Source: Flabesymbios commensalis (Eukaryota; Annelida; Polychaeta; Terebellida; Flabelligeridae). Taken from it: a stretch of 64,000 bases of DNA. Under the pieces are notes generated by a model. It saw nothing but the letters and a program-made list of their open reading frames with translations, had not been told where the DNA came from and did not search any database. Positions 54,490 through 63,965 of the stretch are shown here, piece by piece. How positions within the stretch are numbered: the stretch's first letter is position 1; each line of letters opens with the position of its first letter. The stretch lies in the NCBI GenBank assembly GCA_964017125.1, contig OZ024904.1, positions 1,537,652 through 1,601,651 of the forward strand, read 5' to 3'. The position numbers and the translations under genes are program-made.

Positions 54490-55335
54490 AACGACTATAG
54501 TCGGGATCAGCTGGCAAAGGGTCACCAATGTCAAGGGCATCTTACACACAATGACAATAGTCGGGATCAGCAGGCAAAGGGTCACCAATGTCAAGGGCAT
54601 CTTACACACAATGACAATAGTCGGGATCAGCAGGCAAAGGGTAACCAATGTCAAGGGCATCTTACACACAATGACAATAGTCGGGATCAGCAGGCAAAGG
54701 GTCACCAATGTCAAGGGCATCTTACACACAATGACAATAGTCGGGATCAGCAGGCAAAGGGTCACCAATGTCAAGGGCATCTTACACACAATGACAATAG
54801 TCGGGATCAGCAGGCAAAGGGTCACCAATGTCAAGGGCATCTTACACACAATGACAATAGTCGGGATCAGCAGGCAAAGGGTCACCAATGTCAAGGGCAT
54901 CTTACACACAATGACAATAGTCGGGATCAGCAGGCAAAGGGTAACCAATGTCAAGGGCATCTTACACACAATGACAATAGTCGGGATCAGCAGGCAAAGG
55001 GTAACCAATGTCAAGGGCATCTTACACACAATGACAATAGTCGGGATCAGCAGGCAAAGGGTCACCAATGTCAAGGGCATCTTACACACAATGACAATAG
55101 TCGGGATCAGCAGGCAAAGGGTAACCAATGTCAAGGGTATCTTACACACAATGACAATAGTCGGGATCAGCAGGCAAAGGGTCACCAATGTCAAGGGCAT
55201 CTTACACACAATGACAATAGTCGGGATCAGCAGGCAAAGGGTCACCAATGTCAAGGGCATCTTACACACAATGACAATAGTCGGGATCAGCAGGCAAAGG
55301 GTAACCAATGTCAAGGGCATCTTGCACACAATGTT
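54490..55335. repeat. 60-bp satellite (14 units)
   Basis: An almost invariant 60-bp unit, CAATAGTCGGGATCAGCAGG then CAAAGGGTCACC and 28 more bases. Only a C/A change (GGTCACC/GGTAACC) and rare others distinguish units. Frames of about 300 codons on both strands are by-products of a stop-free unit of 60 bp. The first unit begins ACGACTATAGTCGGGATCAG, the right-end text of MITE family H1. Confidence 0.95.
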
Positions 55336-56050
55336 TTCTAGTCATCCCCTAACACACCAGAAAACTCATAGAGATATATTTCACCAGGGCGGATAAATAA
55401 ATTGTGTGCGTCAAATACCGTTATTTGTTTGGGGAGTTTGGAGCATTGGTTAGGCAATTTAGCTTCTGACCTCCCTAATTATTTTGATTTAAATTGCGCA
55501 TACTTATTTAATTAATTGTTAAATGACATAATTTTGATTCACCTTGAGTCGCATCTCAATGTGGATCAAAATGAATTATGAGGGCCTCCCGCAATTTTTA
55601 ATTGATGATTTTTAGTCAGCTCAACTATTAAACGGCAGGGCGGAGGGGGGGGGGGGGTCGGCTGCACTACCCAAGTACATTTAGAGTGTCAAACAACAAA
55701 TTACCCCTTTGAGCGGTAATTCAGATAAAAAAAAAATTCACCCACTTGAAGTTGTGTGTCTCTACCTCGATCCACAACTTCAAGTGGGTGAAAATTACAT
55801 GCATGTGCAAATAGAATATAAACAAATGCCAGTCTATCTAATTTGCAGCTAATTTCATCTTCGTTTTGTTTAGTTTGGAGGACAAATGGACATGCTGAAA
55901 TCGACTATAGGTGTGAGTAGCATTTCAAGGATTGAGAGTGATTTTTGAACAATTCAGTTACTAAAGGAGAGTCAGGACCCCCCCCCCCCCATACGACCCT
56001 CCCTTGATGAGCCCACGGGGGGGGGGGGGGTCGGGTCAGTGCTATTTTGA
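55336..56050. other. Intergenic with one H1 hairpin and G/C runs
   Basis: No gene. The H1 hairpin at about 55738-55795 reads CCCACTTGAAGTTGTG / CACAACTTCAAGTGGG. G or C homopolymers lie at about 55645-55658, 55979-55990 and 56018-56030. Confidence 0.6.
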
Positions 56051-56059
56051 TGATGATGG

Positions 56060-56350
56060 TGATGTGGCATTAAGCGTGAAACACACTAACGCCAGCGCGA
56101 TTAAGCACGTGCGTGACGTGGGACGCGACGACAGACGCGACAATCGCGTTACTGTCCACACACAAACGCGACGTCCAACACAACATAGGAGGCTCAACGA
56201 CCGGCGTGACGCGCGACGAAAATGTAACAGTTTTAAAAAAGCGCGTTGCCTTTCGCGCTCGCGTATATACGTCGTCGCGATGATATGTTCTGCCAGTGAT
56301 GAAATAGTGTGTATGAAAAACCGGGACGTCCCACGTGCAACCGCGTTGGT
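56060..56350. other. CpG-rich stretch
   Basis: Dense CpG words (GCGACGACAGACGCGAC, CGCGTTACTG, TCGCGCTCGCG) in an otherwise AT-rich region. A 121-codon plus-strand frame has no recognisable domain. It could be a DNA-transposon end or a promoter island. Confidence 0.45.
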
Positions 56351-56377
56351 GTTTTTACGCTTTATTTGAAGATATCA

Positions 56378-56878
56378 CTGTCCATTGGTATCTTGGTATT
56401 AGAGACACCTGCCTACTCAAAGATATTGGTATCTTGGTATTAGAGACACCTGCCTACTCAGAGACATTGGTATCTTGGTATTAGAGACACCTGCCTACTC
56501 AAAGATATTGGTATCTTGGTATTAGAGACACCTGCCTACTCAAAGATATTGGTATCTTGGTATTAGAGACACCCGCCTACTCAGAGACATTGGTATCTTG
56601 GTATTAGAGACACCCGCCTACTCAGAGACATTGGTATCTCGGTATTAGAGACACCCGCCTACTCAGAGACATTGGTATCTTGGTATTAGAGACACCCGCC
56701 TACTCAGAGACATTGGTATCTCGGTATTAGAGACACCCGCCTACTCAGAGATATTGGTATCTTGGTATTAGAGACACCCGCCTACTCAGAGATATTGGTA
56801 TCTTGGTATTAGAGACACCTGCCTACTCAGAGACATTGGTATCTTGGTATTAGAGACACCTGCCTTTCATATCTCGGG
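56378..56878. repeat. 41-bp minisatellite (~12 copies)
   Basis: ATTGGTATCTTGGTATTAGA plus GACACCTGCCTACTCAGAGA-type text repeats every 41 bp. Confidence 0.94.
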
Positions 56879-56964
56879 CCTCGCTCCCGGCACGGGGTTT
56901 GCCTGGCCGGGGGACTGCTACTCAGAGATAACACTATCACGAGTGAAACAGGGAACTTACAGAT

Positions 56965-57730
56965 TTTATTAACCTTTTACCCGCTATAACCATATTCAAT
57001 ATTATATTAACCTTTTACCTGCTATAACCATATTCAATATTATATTAACCTTTTACCCGCTATAACCATATTCAATATTATATTAACCTTTTACCCGCTA
57101 TAACCATATTCAATATTATATTAACCTTTTACCCGCTATAACCATATTCAATATTATATTAACCTTTTACCTGCTATAACCATATTCAATATTATATCAA
57201 CCTTTTACCCGCTATAACCATATTCAATATTATAATAACCTTTTACCCGCTATAACCATATTCAATATTATATTAACCTTTTACCCCCTATAACCATATT
57301 CAATATTATATTAACCTTTTACGCGCTATAACCATATTCAATATTTTATTAACCATTTACCCGCTATAACCATATTCAATATTATATTAACCTTTTACCC
57401 GCTATAACCATATTCAATATTATATTAACCTTTTACCCGCTATAACCATATTCAATATTATATTAACCTTTTACCCGCTATAACCATATTCAATATTATA
57501 TTAACCTTTTACCCGCTATAACCATATTCAATATTTTATTAACCTTTTACCCGCTATAACCATATTCAATATTTTATTAACCTTTTACCAGCTATAACCA
57601 TATTCAATATTTTATTAACCTTTTACCCGCTATAACCATATTCAATATTTTATTAACCTTTTACCCGCTATAACCATATTCAATATTTTATTAACCTTTT
57701 ACCCGCTATAACCATATTCAATATTTTCAA
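56965..57730. repeat. 38-bp satellite (~20 copies)
   Basis: The unit TTAACCTTTTACCCGCTATA plus ACCATATTCAATATTATA repeats every 38 bp. Its beginning is the reverse complement of the right end of MITE family H1 (AGCGGGTAAAGGGTTAA). Confidence 0.95.
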
Positions 57731-58050
57731 TCATGAATAGAATATATATTTATTTGGAATTTGCACATGTTTATACATTAACAAAATTTTTTGAAAATAC
57801 ATTTAAAAATCAAAACATTACACATTACAATTAAAAAAGTAAAAAGACACACAACTGACAAAACAAAATATGAATGATTAAAATAACTATTAAAATCATA
57901 GCATCACGTGAAAAATTTGTTTTTACAGAGGTCTTCTATTATCCAGATACGTATGTATTTTACAATGTCAAGATCATCTGCTTTCAAAAAAAAAAAATTC
58001 TCAGTCATAGGTAAATTTGTAAGACTGTGAAAAGCTGTTCATGTATGGAT
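57731..58050. other. Intergenic, nothing recognised
   Basis: AT-rich sequence with an A run at about 57987-57996; no gene supported. Confidence 0.5.
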
Positions 58051-58054
58051 TGTT

Positions 58055-58502
58055 AACCCTTGAACCGCTAAATTAAATAATTTAAATTTTCACCCACTTG
58101 AAGTTGTGTCTCGCTACCGCGACCCACAACTTCAAGTGGGTGTAAATTACCATATTTGTTTAATTTGAGACCAAACATTTGCAAACCTTAGTGTTTAAAC
58201 ACACATTTCGTTCCCAATGATTCTCAATGATTTAAGCGGCTGATAAATAACGGATTAATACAGCGCGGGGATCGAATTTAGTCAAAATCTGACGTCTAAA
58301 GTTGATCGCACAGTAAGAGTAAACATATTTCTAATGACGGTATACCCATAACATAGGTATTCAAATGAATCGGAAAAAGCTAACTAAGGCATTTGTGATG
58401 ATTTCAAGGTGAAAAAAACCCCTTTGGTTGCGATGTTTTTTACAAATTTATTCAGCGTTTTATGGGTTAAAACGACTATAGTCGCGGTGAAAGGGTTAAC
58501 CC
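58055..58502. mobile_element. H1 hairpin MITE with a reversed H2 nested at TTAA
   Basis: H1 begins GTTAACCCTTGAACCGCTAA, has its hairpin at 58088-58142 and ends GACTATAGTCGCGGTGAAAG plus GGTTAA. Inside, about 58256-58465 is H2 in reverse (TACAGCGCGGGGATCGAA ... TTTTATGGG). The junctions read GATTAA/TACAGCG and ATGGG/TTAAAACG, so TTAA is duplicated. Confidence 0.8.
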
Positions 58503-58574
58503 TTGTTTCGGATATAGACGAACATTTCATGTGGAAATGTATCTAATCACATCGGATATCAGTTGCTAGGTAGA

Positions 58575-58640
58575 CCTGAATACAAGTCTATTCCGCCCGA
58601 GCTGCATGTGCAGCTCGGGCGGAATAGACTTGTATTCAGG
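58575..58640. repeat. Perfect 32-bp-arm palindrome
   Basis: CCTGAATACAAGTCTATTCC continues to GAGCTGCA (58606), then two loop bases TG, then the exact inverted copy to 58640. Confidence 0.95.
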
Positions 58641-58749
58641 GCTATTTTCTAGGCCTCGGCCAAATTTTGGCGGATGTCTATTGTCGTCATATGGCGCGTC
58701 CGTCCGTCCGTCTGTCCTACACGTATAGCACTATAGCTGGATTCGCTAG

Positions 58750-59830
58750 ATTGCCATGCCTAAAAACTGTAATTTGAGAATCATGTACAACTTTCTGACG
58801 TCTCTAGAGATGAAACAAATTGGTGCTCTCACATGGTCATTAATAATCCGAAGAAACGACGTTTGTGAAAATCATAGGGTGGAAACTCAGGTTAAATCAT
58901 GCGTGTTTAATACATTTAACTCTTACAACGATGAATTGTTTTTGTCTGAACCATGGCGACTGCTTGATATCTGGAATTTTTCCTTGTGACTGGAACACTA
59001 GTTTCCAAGTACCACTTTACAAAAAAGGTAATTCATTGAAATGCGATAATTATAGAGGTATCAGTATAACCAGCTGCCTAGGCAAGGTTTTCACTAACTT
59101 GATAGCAGACCGAATTGAGCAGTTCCTGTCTCATCATAATAAATTATCCATTTATCAAGCTGCGTTTCGCAAGAAACATGGGACAAGCGACCACATATAC
59201 ACACTGCAATCCCTTATCACAAAGTACGTGAAGAGACTAAAATCGAATTTATATTGCTGCTTTGTAGATTTTCGCAAGGCATTTGACTGCATATGGTGGG
59301 ATGGGCTATTACTAAAATTGCGACGCTTAGGGATTGGGGGAAATATATATACCCTGATAGGCAATATGTATCATAATACCAGATCATGTGTAAAATTACC
59401 AGAAGGAGTTACAGATACCTTCTCGACTAAAGTAGGCAATAAGCAAGGCGATAGCTTAAGCCCAATGCTATTCAATATATTTATCGATGATGTAAGTGAT
59501 ATATTTTGCCCAGTAAATAACAGCGCCGTTTCATTAGACACAGCAACTTTTAATTGTTTAATATATGCGGATGACTTTTAGTATTATCAAGCACAGCAAC
59601 TGGTCTACAAAATGCGTTGAACAATCTACATAACTACAGTGTTAAGTGGGCCCTTGTAATAAATATAGAGAAGACAAAAATTATTTTATTTACAAACAAA
59701 AAGAAAAAAGAGGAAGGATGTACTTTTAAAATTAATAATATAGAAATAGAAGTTGTTACTTCATTCAACTATCTTGGCATTGTTATGAGCTCTAATGGTA
59801 AATTTACTGCTGCAGGTATGATTAATAATT
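58750..59830 (+). mobile_element. LINE reverse-transcriptase fragment
   Basis: A 58865-59581 frame has VPLYKKGNSLKCDNYRGISI, CFVDFRKAFDCIWWDGLL, GNKQGDSLSPMLFNIFIDDV and LIYADDF (YADD box). A one-base loss in the T run at 59577-59580 shifts the frame; it continues as LVLSSTATGLQNALNNL and then 59617-59830 (WALVINIEKTKIILF, FNYLGIVMSSNGKF). The sequence is cut abruptly by a foldback MITE arm. The motif set differs from the CR1/L2-like LINEs elsewhere in the window. Confidence 0.85.
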
Positions 59831-59839
59831 TGTTAATTA

Positions 59840-60036
59840 TTGACAATCATGTCAAAAATAAGAAATGAGGGAATTTCGTCTCTATATCTAGCCTAAATGG
59901 TAAGTGCGCAGAACAAATATTTAAAAACTCTGGCAGTTCTAGTCTATGGACATGTTTACATCATATGGTCATATTATTAAGCCAAAATAAAATCACCGAT
60001 TTTTTTATGACATTAGACCTGGGCATGTCCCTTTAA
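59840..60036. mobile_element. Foldback MITE (TTAA family), one arm
   Basis: Matches the inner and right arm of 48008-48388, ending CATGTCCCTTTAA. It truncates the LINE. Confidence 0.75.
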
Positions 60037-60039
60037 GAT

Positions 60040-60260
60040 TATGTTAATTTTCTCTTATTTCCATTAAAAAAATTAACACAAATCTTAATTGTTATAATAT
60101 GGGACGGGCCCCTGACAGATTCTGAACTGAAGCCACATTACAGCAAGCACAAAGCGTCAAATCAATGCTGGTTTCCCACAGAATAAAATACGTTGTTGTG
60201 ACGTTGACTCAACGTCAATGACGTTGATTTTCCGTCACAACAACGTTTTTTGCCCACCAG
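60040..60260. repeat. Partial GGGCCCC-type MITE and GTTGTGACG inverted pair
   Basis: 60040-60115 resembles half of the MITE at 61327 (ends GGACGGGCCCCTGA). 60190-60255 has ACGTTGTTGTGACGTTGA with its inverted copy, also seen at 23435-23490. Confidence 0.55.
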
Positions 60261-60429
60261 CATTTATTCAATGAAAAGCTACATCCGCCACCCAGTCATA
60301 ATATGTTTTCCTGTATAGGGTATACTGCATTGCTAAACACTATAGTTTTATTATCTTTGATACCAGCATCAATATCAGATTCACATTTTATATAACTGCT
60401 ATATATTTTTTCCGGCAATCAATCTGCTA

Positions 60430-60662
60430 ACTTGACCCTTATCCTGCTAAGGTAATTTATTTAAATTATCAACAACTTGAGGTTGTGTCTCGCTACCGCG
60501 ATCCACAACCTCAAGTGGTTGAAAATTGATTATAATTGTTGATTTGAGACCTAACATTAACAAATATTGATGTTAAAACAGTGATTTCATTACCAATACC
60601 AATTATTAATTCAGAAAATAAAATATGGTAAAAACGACAATAGTCGTGATCAGCAGTTAAGC
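60430..60662. mobile_element. Hairpin MITE family H1
   Basis: Starts TTGACCCTTATCCTGCTAA; the hairpin is CAACTTGAGGTTGTG / CACAACCTCAAGTGGTTG; ends GACAATAGTCGTGATCAGCA plus GTTAAG. Confidence 0.78.
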
Positions 60663-60679
60663 AGATATATGAATTCTCA

Positions 60680-60935
60680 AGCTTTTTACTGGTTGAGAAA
60701 AGGTCATGTAAAATAGTAGCGTTACTTGACTTAAAACAAACCAGGGCTAATTCCACAGAATTTTAAAGGGACAGCACATCTTCTTCCTGTAAATTTAACA
60801 TAAATTATGTCAAAATCGTACCTCAAATGTCAGCATATCAAATGGTGTGTCTAGGCCTACATCAGCAGAGATGTCGTAAGGACTAGAAGGCCTTTCAAAG
60901 TTATTGTCATAACAACAAAAAATGTTCCAAAGATT
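60680..60935 (-). pseudogene. Receptor 3' flank and dead M4 remnant
   Basis: 60680-60860 matches the 3' flank of gene A (25025-25220). At 60930-60868 the minus strand still reads FFVVMTITLKGLLVLTTSLL followed by a stop, a duplicate of the M4 end only. The rest of exon 7 is absent. Confidence 0.8.
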
Positions 60936-60989
60936 TTAAATAGCAGGTCCATGTACCTTAGAATATCATCCATATAATATACAATCCAT

Positions 60990-61267
60990 TTAAATCAGCA
61001 GTGATGTCGTAAGGACGACTAGAAGTCCTGTCAAAGTAATTGTCATAAAAACAAAAAATATTCTGTCCAATTTTCTGGACAGTTCAGCAGAATTCCTGGT
61101 GTGTCGTTCATTCATTCTCTCGTCTTCTCCTTCCTGTTGATCTTGCTTGACCTTGCCAATACAACCACATGACGACACGTCACGTGGTCTGTGATATATG
61201 TTGAGTGATGTCACCGTGAGCAAAATGGAGATTCCCGAAAATATCATAGAAGCAATCACATAAAAAG
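60990..61267 (-). CDS. Receptor gene B exon 7 (M3, short loop, M4)
   Basis: 278 bp from acceptor CTATTTTAG to the stop at 60992-60990. Six bases shorter than gene A in the loop. Confidence 0.88.
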
Positions 61268-63063
61268 CTAAAATAGAAAGAAAACACAGACCTATATATT
61301 TGGGTTAGAACCAGTTGATAGGCCAGGGGCCCGTCTAACTGAACATCTTAAAATCAAGATCATACTAGCTTTCTCTTGTTTGCATTAGAAAAGTTAAGAT
61401 GATCTTAACTTTTCTAATGCAAATAAGAGATAGTTAAGATAATCTTAATATTAAGATTCTTTGTGGGATGGGCCCCAGGCCTACAGGTGTGTGTGTCTCC
61501 GCATGTGTAGGTGTGTGAGTGTGTGTGTGTGTGTGTATGCATGTGTATATGCGTGTCTGTCCGTGCATTCATAATGTACGCAAATGTGTGTCCATGTGTG
61601 TGTATATGTATATGTCGTGCAAGCACGTTTACTTGCATATGTCTCCCCCTGCATGGGTGTACATGTGTATTTCTGTGTGTGCACGTATATGTCTGTGCAT
61701 GCATAAGGGTGTGTACATGTGTCTGTACGTGCATACATGTGTGTGTACATGTGTCTGACAATGTATGCATGTGTACGTGCATGTGTGTCTGTGCATATGT
61801 ATGTGTAAGTGTGCACCAATACACGCATGTGTGTGTGTGTACCTGTGCGTACTATATGCATACCTTCAAAATGGTGCCACCAAAAAATACACATTAAGAT
61901 AAAAAAGGTTTGATAAAAAAAATGTGATGCTTGCGGTTTGATAGTAACAGATGAGGGTGTACATGTTCTAATATATCAAGATTCTGATGAACTTCGTACT
62001 AAGAGGAGAAACACCTAATTACATTGCCAAAGATACGACAATCAACATGAATAATCTATAGAAGCTATACATAAGGGCACAACAGGTCAACAAAAAAATG
62101 GGCGTTTAAATTATAAAATACACACTATTTTATCAACGATAAACACACGAACGCGAAGGCCAGAGTGACACCGGTTTGATTTTTTTTACATTCGCATTTT
62201 GTGTCCGCTTGTGCACTGTCGTCGCCTGCTTGTTTGCTCTTGTGTTTGCATTGGTGTGTCACAAACTATACTGTTTTGACTGAGTCATATATAGGGAAAT
62301 AATGAACCAATTGTGGGTCAATATCGGGTGTTTCCCGTGAGGGGGGGGGGGGGGGCACTCACATAATATAGGTATGTTTTGTCCAGATGGTGGAGTGAGG
62401 TCAAATATAATCAACAGAAGCATAATATACACTAGGGGTACTCAAATAATTTTTTCAAACAATTGTCCCAATTTTTTTTGTCTGTTGGTAGCCTACCCCT
62501 GCTATATCAATAGTTATAAATAGGAAAACACCTATTATAATATTGTGAACTAGACAAGGATGTTCTGCCGAACATGTGAGTTCCCGCAGCGGTGTCCTCT
62601 GTACCAGGTAAGTATATTTGGTTACTGTGGCAATCACAAGCACTAGCCAAGTGTGTGCAAACAAGATATGGTTCATCACGGCCATAGAAAACCCCATTGT
62701 ATTTGCTAATAATTATAAATCAAGCCCCCCCCCCGAACAGTAGTAGACTAAAAAGTCATACTCACACACTATGGGTAGGTTTTGTCCAGATGCTGGAGTC
62801 AAATCAAATATAATCAGCAGCACCACAGTATATGCCAACATCACAGTGACACCTAGTGACAGCTTCTCGCCGGATTCTACCGGTAAGTGAAACACCAGGA
62901 GAGACAGGATATTCAGCAGAATCGTGGGAATAATAACGTTCAGTACGTAATACAGCGGACGCCTGTACAACTGTACACAGATCCCAATGACAGGGTGGCT
63001 GTGCAGCGGAGTATCCAACACCTCAACAATGGTGTACACCTCCACCTCCCACTGACTGTTATT
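60990..63063 (-). CDS. Cys-loop receptor (nicotinic-like) gene B, 3' exons, continues past the right edge
   Basis: A close paralogue of gene A. Exon 6 (63063-62766, 298 bp) and exon 7 (61267-60990, 278 bp) are joined in phase and intact in this window. Exon 6 codes NNSQWEVEVYTIVEVL, YRRPLYYVLNVIIPTILLNI (M1) and GEKLSLGVTVMLAYTVVLLI (M2). The GEK at the M2 start fits a cation channel. Exon 7 codes M3, a loop of about 43 residues with SSCGCIGKVKQD, and M4. No vicinal Cys pair precedes M1. Exons 1-5 must lie to the right of 64000. The intron between exons 6 and 7 contains a MITE and a truncated extra copy of exon 6. Being uninterrupted where gene A is shifted, B is the better candidate for a working gene. 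Confidence 0.87.
61327..61478. mobile_element. MITE inserted in receptor gene B intron 6
   Basis: Ends CAGGGGCCCGTCTAACTG and GGGATGGGCCCC; an inner inverted pair TTGCATTAGAAAAGTTAAGA / TCTTAACTTTTCTAATGCAA. Gene A has the uninterrupted site (ATAGGCAAGGCCTACA at about 25580). Confidence 0.85.
61485..61860. repeat. (TG)-rich microsatellite in receptor gene B intron 6
   Basis: Counterpart of 25580-26130 in gene A. Frames of up to 137 codons on both strands (Thr/His- or Cys/Val-rich) are by-products. Confidence 0.85.
62357..62434 (-). pseudogene. Truncated extra copy of receptor exon 6 end
   Basis: The minus strand reads MLLLIIFDLTPPSGQNIPIL followed by TGTGAGTG, i.e. the M2 end and donor of exon 6. 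The upstream part of the exon is missing; the sequence changes abruptly at GGGGTACTCAAATAA. It lies inside intron 6 of gene B. Confidence 0.82.
62435..62765. other. Intron sequence with possible DNA-transposon end
   Basis: It begins GGGGTACTCAAATAA, like a hAT terminal sequence, but no matching right end was found. An 80-codon hydrophobic antisense frame (62697-62455) has no recognisable domain. A C run lies at 62725-62734. Confidence 0.35.
62766..63063 (-). CDS. Receptor gene B exon 6 (M1-M2)
   Basis: 298 bp between an acceptor ending TTTAAG and donor GTGAGT, open throughout. It ends in phase 1, matching the start of exon 7. Confidence 0.88.
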
Positions 63064-63119
63064 CTTAAAAAAAATGTTTATTATTCACTGCAGTACGCAT
63101 GTTGACTACAATGATATTT

Positions 63120-63965
63120 CAGTGTTTTTAAAAGTGAAATATCCTCAAATCTGTGGCACCCTATAGATAGGAAGGGTATTCCCCCTCTCCTGGTCCAGGG
63201 GGGAATACCCTTCTTTCATATCTATACTTGTGCATCTAGTTTATAAAAGTGAAATATCTCTCAAATCTGTGACACCCTATAGATAGGAAGGGTATTCCCC
63301 CTCTCCTGGTCCAGGGGGGAATACCCTTCTTTCTTATCTATACTTGTGCATCTAGTTTATAAAAGTGAAATATCTCTCAAATCTGTGACACCCTATAGAT
63401 AGGAAGGGTATTCCCCCTCTCATGGTCGAGGGGGGAATACCCTTCTTTCTTATCTATACTTGTGCATCTAGTTTATAAAAGTGAAATATCTCTCAAATCT
63501 GTGACACCCTATAGATAGGAAGGGTATTCCCCCTGGCCTGGTCCAGGGGGGGAATACCCTTCTTATCTATACTTGTGCATCTAGCTTATAAAAGTGAAAT
63601 ATCTCTCAAATCTGTGACACCCTATAGATAGGAAGGGTATTCCCCCTCTCCTGGTCCAGGGGGGAATACCCTTCTTTCTTATCTATACTTGTGCATCTAG
63701 TTTATAAAAGTGAAATATCTCTCAAATCTGTGACACCCTATAGATAGGAAGGGTATTCCCCCTCTCCTGGTCCAGGGGGGAATACCCTTCTTTCTTATCT
63801 ATACTTGTGCATCTAGTTTATAAAAGTGAAATATCTCTCAAATCTGTGACACCCTATAGATAGGAAGGGTATTCCCCCTCTCCTGGTCCAGGGGGGAATA
63901 CCCTTCTTATCTATACTTGTGCATCTAGTTTATAAAAGTGAAATATCTCTCAAATCTGTGGCACA
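63120..63965. repeat. 116-bp hairpin-bearing satellite (~7 copies) in receptor gene B intron 5
   Basis: The unit start GACACCCTATAGATAGG recurs at 63271, 63387, 63503, 63616, 63732 and 63848 (spacing 116, once 113). Each unit has AAGGGTATTCCCCCT and its inverted copy AGGGGGGAATACCCTT around a loop CTCCTGGTCC. The array lies upstream (5' on the minus strand) of exon 6. Confidence 0.95.

Noticed and set aside
54409-55396. Three ~300-codon frames on both strands
   Set aside because: They arise from a 60-bp unit without stops. No start, composition or domain supports a protein.
61414-61897. Thr/His-rich and Cys/Val-rich frames
   Set aside because: Translation of a TG-type microsatellite inside an intron.
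62455-62697. 80-codon hydrophobic frame resembling a membrane protein
   Set aside because: No family motif; it lies in an intron beside a truncated exon copy and a possible transposon end.
63120-63965. CRISPR-like regular array
   Set aside because: Whole 116-bp units are repeated with no unique spacers, and the host is an animal; it is a tandem satellite.
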